From contig JAIVFI010000014.1 in assembly GCA_025558095.1 (NCBI GenBank), positions 1-64,000 on the forward strand: a stretch of DNA of 64,000 bases, read 5' to 3'. Below are positions 39,794-48,548 of the stretch, piece after piece. The notes beneath the pieces were generated by a model, which saw nothing but the letters and a program-made list of their open reading frames with translations, was not told the origin of the DNA and ran no database searches. This DNA is from Hyaloraphidium curvatum (Eukaryota > Monoblepharomycota > Hyaloraphidiomycetes > Hyaloraphidiales > Hyaloraphidiaceae). Every line of letters begins with the position of its first letter. Positions within the stretch are counted from its first letter, which is position 1. The translations under genes were made by a program, and so were the position numbers.

Positions 39794-40322
39794 GTTCGCG
39801 AGGGAAACGGGGAACGGGGCATCCTCTCCTCGAACGCCTTTCCGCCGCCCTCAACTCCGAAGCAAGGGACCAGCCCATCCATCCGCAAGTCCAAGGCAGG
39901 GACTCCCTCTGCTTCTCATCCGCAGCACCGATCCGGCAGCGGTTCCCCACGACCGAGTCAGACCTTCGCAGCAGGGCAGTCTAGGCAACATTGCAATGCG
40001 AGGAGGGGACGGTCGAAATCGCGGCGAGGTTGATGGAGCCGATGGATCACCCCTTTAGTCCTTTACTTCGAATGGAAGGCGGTACAGCGTGATGAGGCCT
40101 GACGATAAGGTCTTTTCGAGGGCAGTGGGGTTTGGACGCAGAGCGTTACAGGATCGGTCTTGCGGATGATGAACGAGGGGAATACGTTGCGTCGGAAATA
40201 TCGGATTGTATCCGTGCTTACCGATGTTCGCGATTGCCTAACCGAACACGGGCGGAAGCGTGTATAATGGCCCGGGAGAAGCGGACTGACGTGCGGATGG
40301 AGGGAGGGACGCCCGTTCAAAC
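39794..40322. promoter_or_regulatory. Shared upstream region of the head-to-head family M genes
   Basis: 529 bases between two divergent paralogues. TATAAT lies at about 40264, some 60 bases before the plus-strand ATG. The rest shows no obvious mirror symmetry between the two sides, so the promoters were not kept identical. Confidence 0.4.
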
Positions 40323-41831
40323 ATGGAGGCCCACCCGCCCCGCTTCACGCCACTGGAATGGCTCGCCCTGCTCCCTGCGCGACCCCCACCGACCAGACTT
40401 CCCGTGTGGGCGGCCCCGCCGGCGCCGGACCCCGCCGCCGCCCTCCGCCGCGAGGACCCGCTGACCGCGTCCCGGCTGGCGGCCCTGCTGTCTCCCTATC
40501 CCCCGCTCCGCCGATACGCCCAAATCCGCGCCCTTGCGGCGCCCTACGCAAGGTACACGTACGCGCACATGCTCCTGACGGGCGCGTCCAAGCTCGCGCT
40601 GCTCTCCGTGCCGTGGGCGTTCGGGCCGGGGACGTTCGGCACGCGGCAGCTGGTCACCGGCACCGTCGCCGTCGCGCTGTGGCAAATCCTGATGCTCGCG
40701 TGGGGAACGGTGACCGGGATCATCGACACGCGGTACCAGGCGGACGTCCAGCGCGGGACGTTCGCCGGCGGGGATGGGAAACTCGACCGGGAGGACGGGC
40801 CCGCGCCCGACGCGATGGACCACGACGACCTGGCGCAGATCGCCCGGTGGTTCCAGCTCGCCTCCCTGGACGCCGCCTGCTTGCTTTTGGAGCACCGCGA
40901 GGGCGACAGGTGGTGCCCCTGCACGAGGCCGGGCTGCCTCGGCAAGCAGCCCCCGCGCATCGTGGCCTGCGCCGTGCTGGCGAAGACCGCCTTCCTCCTG
41001 TGTTTCACGGCGGCGTTCGTGGTGTTCCAGTGCTACACGCAGCTGGTGACCCTCGGCGCGAGCACCTGGACGACCGCATGGAGCGCCGCACTGGCCGGCA
41101 TCTTCTTGGTCATTTTGGGCACGTACGTCCCCATGATATCCCTCATCGTCGAAGTCACCGTCAAGACGCTACCGATACTCGCCGTCGAGGGCCGCCTGGA
41201 GATGCGCGCCTTTTCCATGGCCCTGGGATCCCTCGTCGAGCGCTTCGAGGCCGCCGTCCGGGCGGCCTCGGACCAGAACAGCACCCTACCCCCCGTCGAC
41301 GACCTCCACACCACCCTGTACCGCGCCCTCGCCCCCACCCTCCGCGAACGCTTCGCCACCTACCGCCGCCTGCGCTCCTTCTCGGGCGGCGCCCTCCTCG
41401 TCGAGCTCCTCGCCGCAATCACCTACGTCGCCGGCGCCTCCTGCCTCCCCCTGTGGTGCATCCTCGGCTTCGCCCTCTGGTTCGCCATCTCGGTCGTCGA
41501 CCTGGCCACCGTCGCCCGGGCCAACGGCAAGGTCGACGCCGTCGTGTCGCTGCACCTCGCCGCGCGATCCCGCCTCCGCTCCCTGCTCCTCGACCTCGGT
41601 CCCCGTGCACCCGAACTCCGCCAGCGCATGCAGGATACCGAAGCCGTGCTGGACCAGGCGATTGCCGAGGCCGGGAACCTCCGCGCAAAGGTGGCGGGGG
41701 TGCCCGTGACCATGGGGGTCATCAGAACGGCGGCGGCGACGGTGCTGACGGTCGTGGTGGCGCTGTTCGGGCTGCTGAGGGGGTTGGGGGTCGCGTTTAC
41801 GGTGGAGAGCGTGTGTCCGGGGGCGGATTGA
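40323..41831 (+). CDS. Multi-pass membrane protein, lineage family M, copy 2
   Basis: 502 residues, single exon, collinear with copy 1 at 38273-39793 along its whole length (same PRFTPLEWLALLPARPPP start, CPCTRPGC loop, MRAFS(M/V)ALGSLVERFEAAV, FATYRR(L/M)RSF, and FGLLRGLGV end). Substitutions are spread over the protein; hydrophobic blocks and the long KVDA(L/V)VSLHLAARSRLRSLLLDLGPRAPELR helix are best kept. Short length differences occur in the acidic loop around residues 150-165. Both copies are intact, which argues for function. Head-to-head layout implies inverted duplication. Function unknown. Confidence 0.82.
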   Translation: MEAHPPRFTPLEWLALLPARPPPTRLPVWAAPPAPDPAAALRREDPLTASRLAALLSPYPPLRRYAQIRALAAPYARYTYAHMLLTGASKLALLSVPWAFGPGTFGTRQLVTGTVAVALWQILMLAWGTVTGIIDTRYQADVQRGTFAGGDGKLDREDGPAPDAMDHDDLAQIARWFQLASLDAACLLLEHREGDRWCPCTRPGCLGKQPPRIVACAVLAKTAFLLCFTAAFVVFQCYTQLVTLGASTWTTAWSAALAGIFLVILGTYVPMISLIVEVTVKTLPILAVEGRLEMRAFSMALGSLVERFEAAVRAASDQNSTLPPVDDLHTTLYRALAPTLRERFATYRRLRSFSGGALLVELLAAITYVAGASCLPLWCILGFALWFAISVVDLATVARANGKVDAVVSLHLAARSRLRSLLLDLGPRAPELRQRMQDTEAVLDQAIAEAGNLRAKVAGVPVTMGVIRTAAATVLTVVVALFGLLRGLGVAFTVESVCPGAD

Positions 41832-41968
41832 GGGGCTGGGCTGGTTTCGGGCGTGGCATAATCTGTACCACCAACGGTGACGGACCCTGGCCGACAATAC
41901 CCTCCTTTTGCACTACGGCTGCAAATTCAGCATCAAACCACTTCATCCGATCCAATCCATTCCCTTCG

Positions 41969-43216
41969 TCAACCGCAGTACCGATCCGGCAACGGCCCCC
42001 CCTTCCGCCCCTGCACAGCCCGCAGGAGCACCTCCCTGTTCCTCCGCATCACGCACCCCCTGGCTTTCTCCAGCGCCCCCAGCACCGCCGGGTAATCTGC
42101 GCGTTCCAGCGCCCGCGCGGCGCCCTCCACCGTGCCGTCCTCGCTCCGCAGCGTCGCTTCCGCCGGGAGGTAAGCGTACGTCCGGAGGAGCTCGGCGGAG
42201 GCGACCAGCGGCGTCAGGGCGATCAGCGACGCCGGCACCGTCGACGAGGATTTCATCCTCGCGTAGCTCCGCCCGTCCGGGCCCAGCGGGGTGAAGGCCG
42301 GGAGCAGCGCGACGCCCGCCGCGATCTCGCCGTAGAACTCGGGGTAGTCCGCCGGGTCCGCCGCGAACGGCGCCACGATGCGGCCCGAGGAGAGGAGATC
42401 CGGCGGGAGCGGGACGTGGCCCATCGAGTTGGGCGGCTCGGCGGTTCCCAGGAGGCGGATGGGGAGCAGCGGGCTGCCGGCGGGGATTTCCCGCGCGCCG
42501 GAAAAGACGGGGGGGTAATCCCGCCGCCTGGCATCCAGTTTGCCCTGCACGACGAGGCCACTGCGTTGTTCCAGCCCGCGGCCGGGGTCGATGGCGGGGG
42601 AGGCGGTGACGAAGTAGTCCACGGAATCGGCGCCGGGCAGGCCGAGGCGGAGCATGTCGGCGCGGACCGCGGCGGCGGTGTGCGGGCCGACGGTGAGCAC
42701 CGTCGCGGGCTGGAACCTCCGCAGGAGCTCCCCCGCCCTGGGCGAGGAGGAGAAGGTGTCCGCGTTGTGGATGAGGAACACGGAGCGGAGCTTGCCCGTC
42801 GCCGTGCACTTTGCCAGCGCCTCGACCTGGTCGCCGAAGAACGTCGGATGCCGCGCGTCGAAGGGGGCGGTGCCGAATATCGCCACGTCGAAGTCGCACG
42901 AGCGGTTGTAGAAGTCGCGGTATTGGAGCGTGCGGCCCGAGAACCAGGGCGCGGTGACCGAGCCGATGCCGAACGACGGCGGGCGGCGGAACAGGAGGGT
43001 CTCCGGGGGCTCGTCGAAGGTGGACAGCGAGTACAGCAACGCGGCGTAGCCGTTCTGATGCCATCTGTTGCCGTTGACCACGGCGACGTGCGGCCGGGGC
43101 GGAGCGGCCGGGGTGGCGGGCGGCGGCGCCGGGCCGCGGACCGAAAACACACCGGCCGCGATGGCCAAAACGGCGGCGACCGCGCGGAGGACGCGGCGGC
43201 GCGGGATCGGCGGCAT
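41969..43216 (-). CDS. Exported protein X, copy 1 (possible glycosyltransferase)
   Basis: 415 residues, single exon, start MPPIPRRRVLRAVAAVLAIAAGVFS, a basic head plus signal anchor typical of type II Golgi proteins. The lumenal part has HVAVVNGN..HQNGYAALLYSLSTFDEPPETLLFRRPPSFG, DVAIFGTAPFDARHP, VFLIHNADTFSSSPRAGELL and LVVQGKLDARRRDY. The last segment resembles a 'V-QG-x-x-x-x-RR-x-Y' block seen in some eukaryotic GT-B glycosyltransferases, and PADYPEFYGEIAAGVALLPAF with SAELLRTYAYLP could form the nucleotide-sugar half; this is inference only. Two N-glycosylation sites. Divergent partner of Y at 43379; paralogue at 51046-52260; decayed tail copy at 45249-45334. Confidence 0.82.
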   Translation of the reverse strand: MPPIPRRRVLRAVAAVLAIAAGVFSVRGPAPPPATPAAPPRPHVAVVNGNRWHQNGYAALLYSLSTFDEPPETLLFRRPPSFGIGSVTAPWFSGRTLQYRDFYNRSCDFDVAIFGTAPFDARHPTFFGDQVEALAKCTATGKLRSVFLIHNADTFSSSPRAGELLRRFQPATVLTVGPHTAAAVRADMLRLGLPGADSVDYFVTASPAIDPGRGLEQRSGLVVQGKLDARRRDYPPVFSGAREIPAGSPLLPIRLLGTAEPPNSMGHVPLPPDLLSSGRIVAPFAADPADYPEFYGEIAAGVALLPAFTPLGPDGRSYARMKSSSTVPASLIALTPLVASAELLRTYAYLPAEATLRSEDGTVEGAARALERADYPAVLGALEKARGCVMRRNREVLLRAVQGRKGGPLPDRYCG

Positions 43217-43378
43217 CGGTGGGCCTTTGCTCGCCGGGCGAAAGCGGTGCAACAATGGGCGGCGGCCGGCGGCCGCCCGGACCCGTTGCCCGCACGAATC
43301 GGCCCTTACAAACAAACCGCCTACTGCCGGCAGATTAGTGGACAGGGAAATGGTTTCCGAGCACGCAAAATCCCGGCG
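43217..43378. promoter_or_regulatory. Bidirectional promoter of the X-Y pair, left arm
   Basis: Only 162 bases separate the X and Y start codons, so both genes must share control sequence. The equivalent gap in the right arm (50885-51045) is 161 bases. The two gaps are much less alike than the coding parts; only GC-rich blocks match. Confidence 0.6.
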
Positions 43379-44998
43379 ATGAGATTCGGGCGGCGGTCGC
43401 TGGGGAGGGCCGCCGCCGCGGCGCTCGCCGCCCTTTCGCTGCTCCGCCTCGGCGGGCGGCTCCCCTCGACGCCGGACCCGCCGCCCACGCTCGCGCCCTT
43501 TTGCGCGGCGCCCAACTTTGCGCTGCCCGCGGCGGAGGCCGACACGTTGGCGCGGGCGCACCCCAAGACGCACCGGCCGCTGCTGCTGTTCCGCCGGCGG
43601 ACGTCGTGGTTGCCGGCAGCCCCGGCGCCTGCGCGGAACTGCATCCTGGTGGCCGACCTGTGTGCAGCAGCGCAGTCGGCGCACTCGAACCAGATCGTCG
43701 GCCTGGTCCGGTTCGCCGTGCTGTCGAGGGACGTGCTCGGCTGCCGCGCCGTCGAACCTCTCATGTGCCTCCCTCCGCCGTGGGGCACGCCGCGCTTCCC
43801 CGCGTCGTGGTGGTTCGACCTGGACGGCTGGAAAACGGCCGACGGGCGGAAACTGTTCCTTTCGCCCGAGGAAGCCGTCGCGGCGGGGGTGCCGGAGCGG
43901 CTCGCGGCCCCCGATAGCGCGAAGGACGGAGGAGACGTGCCGGTGCTGCCGTGCCTTGTGGACGCGGTGCAGGCCGCCGTCAGGCCCCTCGGCAAGTACG
44001 CCCGCTCCTTCAACTGCTCCGTCGTCGCCCTAGCCTTCGACCGCCCGGGCTTCGCCGCCGACGCCCTCTCCCTGGGCCACACGAACCGCTCCTCGGACTC
44101 CCCCGCCATCCTCGGCGTCCCGGTACCCTACCACCTCCCCATCCTCGCCCCCGCGCGCCCGTGGGACCCCGACCCCCCGTCCACCTCGGACGCCGCCGCG
44201 CTGGCCAACGACGGGAACCGCATCGATCCCCTGCTCTCCTCGCTCGTCGCCCCGCGCGCCTTCTTCTCCGCCGCGGCATCCGCGCTCCTCGCCCTCTCCG
44301 CCCCGCCGGACTTTCCCCTCCCCCCCGAACTGCACGCCCTCCGCAACGCCTCGGACGCGCAGCTCCTCGCGCACCTCTCCTCCCCGGGTCCCCGCTGCCC
44401 CGAAATGCGGTACCTCTCCGCGCACCTCCGCTCCTCCCCCGAATACCTCGCGCACTGCACCGCGCGCGCCGCGGCCGCCCGCGCCGGCTTCGTGTGCGGC
44501 GCGGACCCGACCTCCTCGCCCGCCGCGATCGCACGCGCGGCGGGCTGCTCCCCGCCTCTCCCCGTGCTCCTCTCCGCGGACCTCAAGGGCGAATCGGGGC
44601 TCGCATCCGCCGTCTCCCTCGCCCTGCGCGCGGAATGCGGCGCCGCCTCCCCCGCGCACGCCGTCGAGATCACCTCCCACCCCGCCGTCCAGGCCCTGTG
44701 GCGGATCGCCATCCTCTCGCACTCGGACGCGCATCCCGACCCGCTCCTCCGGATGCCGGTGGGGGACATCCACCTCCTCGCGTCGTGGATCGCGGGGCAG
44801 GTGCTGCTGGCGTGCGGGGAGCGGTTCCTGGGGAGCAGGAGGACCAGCTTCACGGAGCGCGCGGGGGGGTTGAGGGGGTGGGCGGGGAAGGAGGGGGGTT
44901 GGGGGTATCTGCCGGCGCTGGTGGAGGTGAAGGTGGCGGAGGGCGGGCACGGAGGGAAGGGGAAGGAGAAGGGTGACGGTTCGAGGGGGCGGAAGTGA
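43379..44998 (+). CDS. Exported protein Y, copy 1 (putative fucosyltransferase-like)
   Basis: 539 residues, single exon, with a short basic head and signal anchor (RAAAAALAALSLLRLGG). Two C-terminal features fit the GDP-fucose protein O-fucosyltransferase-like fold: MRYLSAHLRSSPEYLAHC, with H-L-R at 349-351 where those enzymes have the nucleotide-binding H-x-R, and LLACGERFLGSRRTSFTERAGGLRGW, matching the usual 'C......F.G...S(T/S)F(S/T)..I..LR' end. The N-terminal half (LLLFRRRTSWLPAAP, CILVADLCAAAQSAHSNQIVGLVRFAVL) is unrecognised. An acidic/Lys/Gly-rich tail ends at TGA where copy 2 has TTA. Pairs with X across a 162-base gap. Fold assignment is moderate, sugar specificity unknown. Confidence 0.8.
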   Translation: MRFGRRSLGRAAAAALAALSLLRLGGRLPSTPDPPPTLAPFCAAPNFALPAAEADTLARAHPKTHRPLLLFRRRTSWLPAAPAPARNCILVADLCAAAQSAHSNQIVGLVRFAVLSRDVLGCRAVEPLMCLPPPWGTPRFPASWWFDLDGWKTADGRKLFLSPEEAVAAGVPERLAAPDSAKDGGDVPVLPCLVDAVQAAVRPLGKYARSFNCSVVALAFDRPGFAADALSLGHTNRSSDSPAILGVPVPYHLPILAPARPWDPDPPSTSDAAALANDGNRIDPLLSSLVAPRAFFSAAASALLALSAPPDFPLPPELHALRNASDAQLLAHLSSPGPRCPEMRYLSAHLRSSPEYLAHCTARAAAARAGFVCGADPTSSPAAIARAAGCSPPLPVLLSADLKGESGLASAVSLALRAECGAASPAHAVEITSHPAVQALWRIAILSHSDAHPDPLLRMPVGDIHLLASWIAGQVLLACGERFLGSRRTSFTERAGGLRGWAGKEGGWGYLPALVEVKVAEGGHGGKGKEKGDGSRGRK

Positions 44999-45248
44999 CC
45001 GAGATCTCCTGTGCCGTGGAAGAGAAGACGGCCTTGAAGAGGGTCTGAGCAAAACCCACTGTGCCGTGAAGCTCAAGAGTCCGTCAAGGAGCTCCCCCTC
45101 CCGTGCCCTGTGACTCTGCCCGACAACACTAGCTATGCCATCCAGTCCTCCGTTTGCGAATCCACCGTAGTCAACGGCCAATTTGTCGCACTCATAGCCC
45201 TGTGCCCCTCATCCGTAGCACACGACCCCTCATCCGCTATCCAATCCT

Positions 45249-45334
45249 CACCTGTGGCCCCCCGCCCAAACACCTCCGCGGTTCCCCTTCATCACGCAAC
45301 CGCTCGCTCTTTCCAGCGCCCTCTACAGTGCCCT
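45249..45334 (-). pseudogene. Decayed fragment of gene X 3' end
   Basis: In one minus frame the sequence reads ALERASGCVMKGNRG, against ALEKARGCVMRRNRE in both intact X genes, but with an upstream TAG and a downstream TGA. It is in the spacer between the two inverted arms, on the minus strand like X copy 1. Confidence 0.65.
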
Positions 45335-45354
45335 CTGCAGTGCCCTCTGCAGCG
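45319..45354. repeat. Three tandem 12-base units
   Basis: CCCTCTACAGTG, CCCTCTGCAGTG and CCCTCTGCAGCG in a row, overlapping the upstream end of the X relic. Replication slippage product. Confidence 0.75.
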
Positions 45355-45693
45355 CCGGACGGTCCGCACGTTGGTGCTGCTCGCGTGCGGCGACGGGTTT
45401 TCAGGAAGGTGCGGGCGGATCCCGGTGGCCGTTTCCGCGCCGCCGAAGCCGAGATCCAGTCTTGTAACAAGTCCGGTCCGGGGACAGGCATGCGGGATCG
45501 AAGCCGCCTGTTTCCAAACATTCAAGTTGCAGCCGAGCACCTCACTTGCGGCACCTCCGGTCCACAGCGGATGCCGCAAGCTGACGATGCCGCAGCTGTG
45601 CCGGGGTCCAGACTGCTGTGGTGGCCAAGTCCGGAGGGCGCCGAAATAAAATGAAGGTTCTGGCGGCAACAATCCCGCCGAGAGCGCACGACC

Positions 45694-47105
45694 ATGGCGA
45701 AGCTCGCCCCCGCCCTGCTCTGCTGCGCCTTGCTCGCGTTGGAGCTCGCCCGGCCGGCGCTGGGCGCGACGCAGTTTGTCGCGGCGCCGCCGTGGTGCGT
45801 CCGGACGTCGGCGAAGCGGGTCGGCGATGCTGACGGTTGCCGTCCATTCGATCCAGCTGCGCCGGCTGTGCGGACACAAAGTACCTCCCCGCTCCGTGCT
45901 GTACGTGCCGTCCGCAGACCCTCGCATTGCTGGTGCTGACCGGCGGCGACGCGCCACAGGCTGCCTCTCCGTGCCGCCGACGACCGCCACGCGCTTCTGG
46001 ACGATATCGGTCTCCACCACTTCGGTGGTTCTGACCACGACCACGGTGACGAATGCGCCGCTGCGGAGGAGGAGGGCCGCGGCGGCGGATGGCGGCCCGG
46101 AGGCGGTGGAGGTGGCTGCGGCACCCGCTCGCGGGCTGCCGAGGTCACTTGCCCCCGAGCCCGAGCCCGGGATGCCGCAAGCCATCTCGGTGCCGCCGCG
46201 CGCGGGTTCGGGCAGCTGGTTCGGCCGGCGCGCCACGGACATCTGCTCGCTCTGCCCCGGCGGCGCTTCGGTCAGCACGAGCCTCGCCGGGCTGCAGTCC
46301 GGCTCGGACCCGGTCGAGTTCTGCTGCACGCGGCGCACGGTGACCTCGTTCCGCGCCACCGTGTTGACGAGGACCTTCACGACCACGCGGGTGGTGACCA
46401 AGGTCGTGTCGGCGACGGCGACGGGGACGACGGTGCGCATCCATGCTCGGGTCCGGGTGCGAGCTGATCTCCGTTCACGCTTTAGACCGCTACCCGGACG
46501 TCCACCACGCGGACGACGAGCAACACGCGCACCTCGACGAGCCGGACGGCCACCAACACCCGGTCGCGCACGCAGACGGCGTCGACATCGGCGACGGTCA
46601 CGCCCCAGACGTCGACCACGCGGCCACCGGCGCCGCCAAAGGTCGATCCGGGCGCTCCCGGTGCTTCGACCACAGCCGGAACGGAGACGACGGGGGTTGC
46701 GGCAACGGAACAGCGAGCCACCAAGGAGACGCCCCCCGCGACTGACGCCCAGACCACCACGGAAGCCGTCACGACCACTGTGAGCGGCGCTTGCACATCC
46801 TCCGAATCATCAGCCTGACGATTCGGCAGGAAACCGCGACGGCGACGCTCCCCGGCGGCGACCTCCTCACCCCGTTCCCCACCCTCACCGGCGAGCCCCC
46901 CGTCGAAGCCTGCGCCTTCGGCCCCGACGGCGGCAGCCTCTGCGAGGGCTGCTGCGGATTCGGCGTCACCGACATCCTCGACATCCAGCTGCGGTGCTTC
47001 GGCTTCGCGCAGCAGAACGAGCGCGCGTGCGGGGCGCGCGGCGGACGGTGCAGGAGCTGCGGGGCGGGGGAGGCGTGCGTGCAGGGGTTGTGCCGGGCCG
47101 TGTGA
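45694..47105 (+). CDS. Secreted Thr-rich, Cys-module wall-type protein
   Basis: 395 residues in five exons: 45694-45794, 45857-45900, 45960-46432, 46486-46779, 46830-47105. No single frame shows it: the second exon is 44 nt, and the Thr-rich fourth exon has no ATG. Exon 1 holds a signal peptide (MAKLAPALLCCALLALELARPALG). Splicing gives CCAGCADTKYLPAPCCC followed by Thr-rich TTATRFWTISVSTTSVVLTTTT, then a second module ICSLC...EFCC followed by RTFTTTRVVTK. Exon 4 is a long Thr/Ser/Arg tract of (R/N)T(x)T repeats, a likely O-mannosylated stalk. Exon 5 ends with a Cys-rich domain (EACAFGPDGGSLCEGCCGFG ... CGAGEACVQGLC). Donors GTGCGT, GTACGT, GTGCGC, GTGAGC. No GPI tail. Confidence 0.7.
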
Positions 47106-47266
47106 TGCGGCGCGGCGGATGGATGGAGGCGGCCTGGATGGAGGCAGCGCGCACTAGAGTTCAGATCTCGCACGCTGATGATGGGTCACGTGACGTCGAG
47201 GGATCTCCCGCAGAGCCCTATACTGTCTTTTGGGAAGAGCCCCGCCGGCGGGGTTCTTTTCCGCGG

Positions 47267-48172
47267 ATGGCGGCGCCGCCTGTCCTCCGCGCCGCGCTCG
47301 CCGTGCTTTGTGCCGCCGCGTGTGCCGCACTGCTCATCCTTTGCGGCATGCGGGCCGGGGGCTCCGCGCCGGCCCCGCCGGGGGTGGTGCCGCCGCGCGA
47401 CGCCGCGCGGTGGCTCGTCGAGCTGCCGGTCGACCCGAACGGCGACGGCCGCGCGGACCGCTGGCCGCTGCCTGCGCTGCTCGCCGCGGGCCTCCCGCCG
47501 CGGTTCACCGCGGCCGATGGCGGCATCCGCCTGCGCGCGCCCGTCGACGGCGCGCGCTCGCGCACGTCGCGCTTCGTGCGCTGCGAGCTGCGCGAGTCGG
47601 CGCCGCTGCCCGGCCGCGCCGCGGGCGCCGCGCGGGAGAGCCAGCCGCGGAGCACCAGGGCGCCGGACTGGCCGTGCGTGACCTCGTCGCGGGCGATGCG
47701 GGTGGAGCTGGCGGTGCTCGCGGTGCCGACCAACTCGCCCCGCGTCATCGTCATCGTCGCGCAGCTGCACGACCTCGAGTCCGACCTCGTGCACGCCCAG
47801 TACCGCGGGAGGGGCGGCGGCGTCGGCCGGGGCCGCGTCGAGCTGGCAGTCAACAACGGCCGGCAGCGCACGTCCCTGGACGACGACTACGCGCTCGGCG
47901 ACACCCTGCGGCTGGAGCTCGAGCTCGATCGAGGCGATCTCCGCGTGGGGTACCTCAACACGCGCACCGGCCGCGGCGCGAACAGGACGCGGCGGTTCCG
48001 CATCGACCCCGGGCTCGTCGTCGGCGGCTGCTTCTTCAAGACCGGCTGCTACGTGCAGGCGTACAGCTACAACCGGACATACGGCGGGATCCGCGTGCCG
48101 GCTCTCGTGGACGACCCCGAGGCGTTTGCCGAGGTGCTGCTGAAGAGGGTCAGGCTGGGGGGCTTGCGTTGA
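47267..48172 (+). CDS. Polysaccharide lyase family 7 (alginate-lyase-like)
   Basis: 301 residues with an N-terminal signal anchor (ALAVLCAAACAALLILCG, ~10-28). The three PL7 catalytic boxes appear in order: R-x-E-L-R as RCELRE (105-110), Q-I-H as AQLHD (Gln167, His169) and Y-F-K-x-G-x-Y as FFKTGCYVQ (256-264, Lys258, Tyr262). The intervening beta-strands (RVELAVNNGRQ, DTLRLELELDRGDLRVGYLN) fit the beta-jelly-roll. PL7 enzymes cleave uronic-acid polymers such as alginate by beta-elimination. Leu replaces Ile in the QIH box, which changes uronate preference in some members. A membrane-anchored form could remodel the fungus's own polyuronates rather than digest algal food (inference). Confidence 0.78.
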   Translation: MAAPPVLRAALAVLCAAACAALLILCGMRAGGSAPAPPGVVPPRDAARWLVELPVDPNGDGRADRWPLPALLAAGLPPRFTAADGGIRLRAPVDGARSRTSRFVRCELRESAPLPGRAAGAARESQPRSTRAPDWPCVTSSRAMRVELAVLAVPTNSPRVIVIVAQLHDLESDLVHAQYRGRGGGVGRGRVELAVNNGRQRTSLDDDYALGDTLRLELELDRGDLRVGYLNTRTGRGANRTRRFRIDPGLVVGGCFFKTGCYVQAYSYNRTYGGIRVPALVDDPEAFAEVLLKRVRLGGLR

Positions 48173-48548
48173 CCGTACCACCCGGCCCTTCCCAATGGCA
48201 GTTACGGAGGTTGAGGATGCCCGATCCAACTCGTCACAACGTCCTGCCGGACATGCACCGCGATGATCCCCACCGGCTCCGGCGGGAAGCCCGGGATCGA
48301 TCCCCTTTCCGCCCCGTCGTCGCAGCCATCGCCGCCCGCATCCCCGTGGACGACCCACCGACGCATCGCCCGAGCCAGTCTCCGCCATCCCGAAACCCGT
48401 CCCGGATGGTCTCGAGCCGCCTTGTCCTCCGGACGCCGTGGCCGCCGGGGATCGGAGCGGAGCAATCCCGGGAAGCCCAGCGCACCGCCACGCGTCCGTG
48501 CGTTCCGACCCCCCCCGACACGCCTCCTCGTGCCAGACACCGGCCGCG

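Larger units (their letters stand above)
41969..45110. repeat. Left arm of a ~3-kb inverted duplication (X-Y cassette)
   Basis: Contains gene X (minus), a 162-base divergent promoter and gene Y (plus) plus about 110 bases of related 3' flank. The same content occurs in reverse order and orientation at 49150-52260. Homology stops close to the X stop codon on the outer side. Confidence 0.85.

Noticed and set aside
40358-44998. 1546-codon open frame spanning the family M, X and Y genes on the plus strand
   Set aside because: Composition is Arg/Pro/Ala-rich over family M and X, where other frames encode conserved proteins; only its last part is real (gene Y).
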